Made by a program: the position numbers and the translations under genes
The notes under the pieces: model-generated
Seen by the model: the letters and a program-made list of their open reading frames with translations, nothing else
The model's database searches: none
Told to the model about the DNA's origin: nothing
Shown: positions 57,610-64,000 of the stretch, piece after piece
How positions within the stretch are numbered: the first letter of the stretch is position 1
Layout of the letters: each line of letters begins with the position of its first letter
Source of the DNA: Brachionus manjavacas
Taxonomy: Eukaryota > Rotifera > Eurotatoria > Ploima > Brachionidae
Length of the DNA: 64,000 bases
Assembly (NCBI GenBank): GCA_019054805.1
Contig: JAHQIY010000002.1
Location: forward strand, 2,666,001 to 2,730,000
Direction: 5' to 3'

Positions 57610-58340
57610 ATGTTAAAAGTATCGAAACGCATGCTCACCGAGCATCAGGTCCTGCGTTCAGTGAACAAATATAGAACAATTTTGATCGGAGATCCATACT
57701 GCGGAAAATCAAGTTATATCCAGCTTTTAGCAAGAAAAGAAAAGGAGTCCGGAGCACCAATTTTGATTTCGGATGACCTGAATGAATTTGAATTTTCAGT
57801 CAGATCCTCGACTACAAATCGCGCTATCTTTATTGTTTACGACACCGCTAGTATGTAAATTACATTTGATTAATTCCATTTTTTTCTAATTACTTAAAAG
57901 ACCAAGAAAAGTTCAGAAGTCTAACTCAGAGTTATTATAGAAGAATAGAATGCGCTTTGCTATTGTTTAATAAACACAATGAAGATTCCCTTATGAATTT
58001 GAATAAATGGTACTCTGATATAATGAATTACTCAAAAAATCGAGAAAAAATATTTTCAATTGTTATTGTTTGTCTCGTTACAAAGGATGTCAATGATATA
58101 AGTGACGAATCCAAAGTCAAGATTAGTTCGATAGTTGAACATTTTCAAAAAGAAAAAGACTTTGTTATAGGGTCATGTGAAATTGACTTGAATAAACCGA
58201 ATAATTTAAAGGAACCGTTCGAAATTATTCATGAACATATCCAGGACTCAAAATTTCTTATTTCTGAGAGTCAACTTTTATACAATTCGAATTTTTACAT
58301 TGAACTAGAAAAAAACTCTCAAACAAAAAAATGTTGTTGA
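57610..58340 (+). CDS. Divergent Rab-like small GTPase
   Basis: Two exons (57610-57850, 57901-58340), 226 residues. The P-loop is GDPYCGKS (27-34). The switch-II block is DTANQEKFRSLTQSYYRR (78-95), closely Rab-like except that the invariant Gly of DTAGQE is Asn81. Where NKxD is expected the sequence has TKDV (141-144, in VCLVTKDVND), and the SAK position reads GSC (171-173). The protein ends KKCC, a typical Rab double-geranylgeranylation site, so membrane attachment is likely. Rabs direct vesicle traffic; with the altered guanine-specificity and switch motifs, nucleotide choice and GTP hydrolysis may be abnormal. Subfamily cannot be assigned. Start is the first ATG; the alternative M8 would keep all motifs. 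Confidence 0.8.
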
Positions 58341-61300
58341 ATAAAAAATTTTTTTTATTAAAAATAAATTTTTATCTTTTTTTGATAAATGTTTTCAAAT
58401 AGATTTTTTTCAACCTTTTATATTTATTTAAACATTACCAAGATTCTGATATTTTTCTATTTTTGAAGGATACATATTCTGTGCATTATTTTTCATTTTT
58501 TTTTAGATTAAATTTATTAGTATATTTATTAAAATAATTGCTAAATTGTCGGTTCAATGTTTGTTTTCCAGAATTTTATTAAAATAGATATTAAAGGTTT
58601 CGTCATTAAATTATACATAAATAAATAAATATTTTTAGATTATAACCGCGTGCTTTACGCCTTGAAATATATTTACTAAATGTTGTATTTTAAATATCAA
58701 ATTTTATTATTTAAAAAGTTGAGCCTAATATTTAGGAATTCTTTCGATAAACAATGACTTTATTTCATCAATTAACTTACGTTAATTTTTAAAATAATTC
58801 AAATATATTTAAAATATATATAATTTCTAATTTTTTAAAGATATATTTAACTATGCAATGTTATAGGAATATAATAGTTAATCATAGTAAATTGATTTTA
58901 TGAAATGCATCATTTGGTTTTTAAAAAAGTTTCCTAGGTTGAAATAACAAATTATAATTATATAAATGGCATTAATTCATGTTTATTTAATGTATAAATA
59001 TCGAACCAAGAATATATTAGATTTCAAAAGATTTAGAAAAGATTGGATAAAAATTTTAAAATCATACCGAAGTATCATAGCTGAATTTGGTTAAGGTCCA
59101 TAAATAAAAACGAAACTGGGCTTATTTTTTAATGTTTAAAAGCGGTGAAAGCTTTTGAATTAGATACTTATTGAAAGTAGAATTTGCTTTTAGAATTTTA
59201 TACGAAATAATTTATTTTTGTCATTTTCCAAAATAAATTTCTAAATTTTTGACTATTCTTTTTTTAAAATTTTTTAATTTCAAAAAAAAAAAGTTAATTC
59301 TGAGTTTTTTATTTAACATTTTTATTTTCGAGTTACCTAGGAACAATTGTTTTTCTTAGAAAAAAATTTCTATAATTTACTTTTATTTTTTGAATTTAAT
59401 TTAGTAAAATTTTACCATGTTTAGAGAAGAGCTAAAAGAGATACAGAAATTATTTGATAAGATTGTTACAATTCTAAAATTAATAATAATTGGTTGAGTA
59501 TCACCGTATTTTAGAAATATTTCTGAAAAGATTTATTGAAAAAAATTAATTTGATGGTTTTTATCAAAAATAGTTCATTTATCATGTTTTCTTTTTCTTT
59601 GAATTTTACCGTTCTTCTCAGGATTAAAAAGAGACTGACAAATAAAAAAAAATATTATCTTTTTTGCTTTTAATTAAGCAAAATTATTAATTCTTTATTA
59701 TTTGAAAATGTAAAAAAAAAATTTTTAAAGAAAAATTTTTAAAACAGATTCGGGTCAGCTCAGAATGGATCAAAGTCCTTCTTTTCAGCCCAATGTAAAT
59801 AATATTTTGTTTTATAATACGAATAAATTAAGAAAAAATTAAGCAAAATAATCCGGAGAAAATCATTAGAAAATAAATTCTGTCTTTTAAACTTCTTAAA
59901 TCATAAGTATCTATCATTTTGCTCTCGAAAATTTTTAATTTATACTTGACATAATTGAAAAATCGATATTTATGTTATGTGGAAATCAATTTTTATTATA
60001 TGGCAATTTAAATATGAAAATATTTAAGCTTTCTCAAAATCGGAGCCATTTTTAAATACTCTAAAATTCTGTCGAAAATTTTTTTAACTAACAAGATCAC
60101 AATTGAGACTCACTAGGGATAGAACTCATCAAAGTAACTAATGATTGGTTTTGTTGTTTTTTTTAAAAAAATTTTTAAATAATTATGCAAAGTTATATTA
60201 TTTGTGCTGAGAAAATTTAATTTGATAATTTCTCGCTTAAAATAGATCTTTACACAGGTCTAATTTTAAATTTAAATAAAGAAACAAAAAATTTTTGAAT
60301 TTACAAAAAATGTTTTCAGAGAATAATTTTATTTCTCCAATTAATAATGAATTTATTTTGTGATGTGATTTTGACAGATGAGTTTCCTTAAAAAGTGCAT
60401 TATATTTATTTTGCATAATTTTTAACTTTTATAATCGACACATAAATTTATTAAAAGAGTTTTAAAATTTAATTTTTTTGATGTATCAAAAAGTAATACT
60501 TAGCATTAGAATGAAAATATTTTAGATTAAATATTGCTAGCTAAGTTAGCTAATTCCGGATTAATTGGCAATAAATTTAAATTTATTTGAAAACTAATCC
60601 AAATCTTTTACGAAAAATTTAATCATTCAAACATGTGGAAAGAACATTTTGCAATAAATAGTCAAAAATGAAATTATAAAAACCAAAAAGAAATTACGTA
60701 GAACTTGAGAAAAAAATATTTTAATTAGGTTGGTAAGTTTTAGTTTATTTTAGAATGTTTTTTCCAAAATCGCCCTTTTCTTTTGAATCTCGCTCTCTAT
60801 TTTGAAACAAATTTTTTGATTTAGCAGTGTCTATTTATTTTAAATTATCTATTCTACATTAAGAGGTAATATTTAACCATTTATGGGTTGATTTCAATTA
60901 AAGTTCTAGGCCAAGTTATTTAGGTCCATTTTTTTTTTATTGTTGTTTTAATATTGGGACTCACGCTTTATATTTTGCATAGCTCCTTAAATATTCATAA
61001 ATAAGAGTTGCTCTCATTAATTTTAAAATGAGCAGTTACTAGCTATCTATTTAAAAATTTTAATAAATTAGATCGATTTTAAGCTAAAGTTAATTTAAAA
61101 AATTGTTTATTATATGGAGATTTAATTAATTTTAAAATTTTATTTTAATGAAAAAGGAAATTTAAAATCGATGTTTATTTTGTAAGACAAATATTTGATT
61201 CGGAGAAGATTTTTTAATACTGCATAAATCAAGAATAATGCAAATTATGATTAGAAAAAGCAGCGTTATAATTATTATATTGCTTTGAAGTATAGAAAAA

Positions 61301-62566
61301 GTGGTTATTTCACTGTCACAGGATGTAATGCTTTTATTTTCTGTCAAGCATCATATTTTTGTTTCAAATTCTATTTTTATTTTAATAAAATCAGAGAGCA
61401 TTTAATCAGATTAAGTTTACACAATTACACAACTTTTAACATTAATTTATTCGATATAAACTTAGAAACAATTATAATTTCTTTTTATTCATTCTTTCCC
61501 TCTTTTATGCTCAATGTTTTTTGCATTTTAAAATTTGATTCTTAAAACCTTAAATTTTAGAGAATTTAGTCATTGCAAGTTAATGAATAGAAAGCTTTGG
61601 CCCTTAGTGAAAAAAAAGAATAAATAATTTATTTTCAGAAAATCTTCAATTGAAATTTAACTTTTAATTTACCTCATATTTTTTTAATGGAAATTTTGAT
61701 CATGTTCTAATTTAGAATTATTAAAATTTTTATTCATGCATTTAGATTAAAGTTGAATTTTTAATTTTTGATCAAAATTTTTTGTTGATGTTGAGGTATT
61801 CAAAGGTGGCGTTCAAATATTATCATTCAGTAATTATTAGATATAATTTAAGGATTTGGTAATAATTTTTATCTTAATGGCCGTATCTTCAATCTTGATG
61901 CCCTTGGGAAATTAGGAATGGGGAATCTAATAACTAGCATATGAAAAAATATTATGCAAGCAAGAAGTATATTATCTTAAGTCTTGGAACTGATGTCGAA
62001 AATAAAAATCGATAAATTTTAGTTCGATCAAATTGTGCCAGAAAAGCTAAGAAAAAATCATAATTTTCATTTTAAATTAAAATATTTATTAATTCCTACA
62101 TTTGTTGTTTCCGATCTTCGGTTATGTTTGGTGTCAATTCGCGTTTGAAATAGATAAAAAACTACCTTTAAGGTAAACCCTTTCTCGTGTTCAAATTTTT
62201 ATAAATTATGAATTTGAAAATGTAAGACTTATAACCAAAATGTGTTTTGTGTTTCGTCAAGAATTTAGAAAGAAACTTGAGAATAAAAATATTACATAAT
62301 GCAAAAATCAAGTTAAATATTTTCATTAATGTATACTTAGTTTGAAAGATTAAACAAGTGATCTATGAGTGAAGAAAATTTAAAATCTTATTCTTAAAAA
62401 TTTATCAATTTTCAAGTTTTTAAATTAATCACACGCAATGTGCTAATTGAATTTTGGTCATATGAAGGCAAAATCTCATGTTTAAAATTGTCTTATCTAG
62501 ACTTTTAGCTTTAGATAAAATTTATTTATTCGAAGCTAGTAGAGAAAACGCAAAAAAGCTAAAAAA
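58341..62566. other. 4.2-kb intergenic region, upstream of AP180/CALM
   Basis: A/T-rich with no sustained coding frame. One exon-like piece at 59758-59794 lies between ACAG and GTAAAT and reads GQLRMDQSPSFQPN; it could be a small 5' exon of something but has no partner. The rest shows no repeat or gene that I can support. Confidence 0.4.
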
Positions 62567-64000
62567 ATGTCTGGCCAAAGCATTGTTGACAGGCTGAATG
62601 CTGCCAAACACACTGTAGCTGGTTCTGCATTGGGAAGAGCAGTGGTTAAAGCAACAACTGAGGAGATAATTGCACCAAAAAAAAAACACTTAGATTGTAA
62701 CATTTAAAATTTGTATTTTAAAAAATTTTGCAAATTTTCTCAGATTTAGTTCAATGTACTTCGGAGATAAATGTTTCTATTCCGCAAATGGCTGATCTTC
62801 TTATAGAACGAACCCAAAATAGCAGCTGGGTGGTAACTTATAAATCACTGGTCACCATACATCACTTGATGTGCTACGGAAACGAGGTAAATTTGGAAAA
62901 TTTTTGAATTTCGCTCAATTTTCAAGATTTACTATTGCAGAGATTCAGTCAATATATGGCATCTCATAGTAGCAAATTTGTCCTAAGCAATTTTATGGAC
63001 AGAAACAATCTTCAAGGTATTGACATGTCTGGCTACATTAGAAAATATGCCCACTATCTAAACGAGAAGAGGGAAACTTACCGATTGATGGGATTTGACT
63101 TTTGCAAGGTAAAAAGAGGGTAAGAGCTGAAAATATTTGAATAAAAAGAGTCTTCAATTTTGCTTTAGGAAAGATGATGGCATGCTTAGAACCATGTCAA
63201 TAGATAAACTTGTCAAAACACTGCCAATACTTCACAAACAGCTTGAGGCTCTGATTGGATTTGACGTACAAGCAAATGAGCTATCTAATGGTGTAATTAA
63301 CAGCTGTTTTGTCCTAATGTCAAAAGACCTAATTCGTTTATTTGCATGCTATAATGATGGAGTTATAAATTTGCTAGAGAATTTTTTTGACATGACAAAA
63401 AAAAACTGCCGAGAATCATTAGATATATATAAAAAATTTCTCGACAAAACAGACAATGTTTCTGCTTTTTTGAAAGTTGCCGAGGTAAATTTTGATAATT
63501 AAAATAAATTTTATTTGACTTTTTTTGTCAGTCTTCAGGCATGGATAAAGGTGATATTCCTGATTTGACAAAGGTAAATCTAGTTTTTATTTGAATAATA
63601 TGCATTTTAAATTAACAAAAAATAAATAAAAAAGGCTCCTAGTAGTCTATTAGAAGCTTTAGAAAACCATCTAAATAGTCTTGACAATAAAAAAAGCTCG
63701 TCTGGTGCCAATAATGCAGCTCCAGCCACTTCAAACAAGTAAGAGTCAATGACAATTTTTTTGTTTATTATTGACAAAAATTACCGAAAAGTTCAATGGC
63801 TGTTACCAATGCTATCAATACTCTTAATAGCAACACATCGTTAACAGCTGAAGAGAAGAAACGAGTTATTGAAGAAGAAGCCAAAGCTTTGGAACAATTA
63901 AAAGTATCTTATTTAAATTTCCTAATCAGACAAATAAACTCTTGATTAAACTTTTAAGCCTGATAATGAGGTATTTTATTAGGGACTGATTTTATAGCTT
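62567..64000 (+). CDS. PICALM: Clathrin assembly protein AP180/CALM (5' part, runs off window)
   Basis: Endocytic adaptor that binds PtdIns(4,5)P2 through its ANTH domain and recruits clathrin and SNAREs. Exons 62567-62696, 62744-62886, 62941-63119, 63169-63484, 63532-63573, 63635-63738, 63792-63903, phases agreeing; later exons lie beyond the window. The lipid motif K-x9-K-x-K-H is exact: K28, K38, K40, H41 ([14 protein letters not shown]). Other marks: [71 protein letters not shown]. After the ANTH domain (about residues 1-285) a Ser/Asn/Ala-rich linker begins, where clathrin and AP-2 motifs normally follow. Introns 44-62 nt. PICALM versus SNAP91 cannot be separated in an invertebrate single-copy gene. 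Confidence 0.93.

Noticed and set aside
61162-61545. Opposed hydrophobic frames near 61.2-61.5 kb
   Set aside because: Background composition, no family signal, no splice context.
3167-64000. Functional cluster of clathrin genes (AP-1 gamma at one end, AP180/CALM at the other)
   Set aside because: They are about 52 kb apart with unrelated genes between; chance proximity is enough.
1-64000. Prokaryotic features: CRISPR arrays, operons, ribosome-binding sites
   Set aside because: The window is spliced eukaryotic DNA; no such arrays or signals were seen.

Overview
The window is strongly AT-rich nuclear DNA from an animal. Evidence for an animal: a Csk-type SH3-SH2-tyrosine kinase, multi-finger C2H2 protein, AP-1 gamma and AP180/CALM clathrin adaptors, a mitochondrial m-AAA protease, and split genes whose introns are mostly 45-80 nt with GT-AG ends. 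Compact genes, very short introns and this base composition would suit a monogonont rotifer (Brachionus-like), but that is inference; no species-diagnostic sequence was recognised. Exon coordinates below were read by eye from reading frame, splice sites and family alignment from memory.

Layout. 1-3.1 kb: edge fragment of an unknown frame, a dead LINE and two foldback elements. 3.2-10.4 kb (+): AP-1 gamma adaptin, with a 3.3-kb second intron full of repeats (LINE pieces, a tRNA-headed SINE, foldback DNA) and a second, homologous copy of one coding exon. 10.96-19.5 kb: a 4.26-kb direct tandem duplication carrying a seven-finger zinc-finger gene with SUMO-interaction-like motifs plus LINE debris; the copies seem to differ only in homopolymer length. 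20.3-22.9 kb (-): AFG3L2-type m-AAA protease. 22.9-28.6 kb: mariner and LINE remnants and an unassigned cluster of exon-like segments. 28.9-30.8 kb (+): CSK. 31.8-33.5 kb (+): alanine aminotransferase, apparently without a targeting peptide. 33.95-36.2 kb (+): unknown 734-residue Lys/Ser-rich protein. 37.7-38.1 kb (+): 95-residue unknown protein. 38.5-43.4 kb (+): CNBD2-like protein with a 2.8-kb intron holding a Mutator-like long-TIR element. 43.7-45.4 kb: CR1-like LINE and a TA-flanked MITE. 46.7-48.6 kb (+): second alanine aminotransferase with a presequence-like first exon. 49.3-50.8 kb: inverted-repeat element and piggyBac remnant. 53.6-54.6 kb (+): unknown 244-residue protein with a Cys-rich tail. 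57.6-58.3 kb (+): divergent Rab-like GTPase. 62.6 kb to the edge (+): AP180/CALM, incomplete.

The genes do not form an operon or one pathway. The two aminotransferases share a tract of about 1.03 kb at near identity, introns included, although their 5' halves are clearly diverged: a gene-conversion signature (or an assembly effect). Several frame breaks lie in A-runs, so sequencing error must be kept apart from real decay. The most interesting signals are the duplicated AP-1 gamma exon (candidate mutually exclusive exons), the conversion tract, a structured LINE 3' end kept with compensatory changes in four copies, and the tRNA-headed SINE with a conserved central block.
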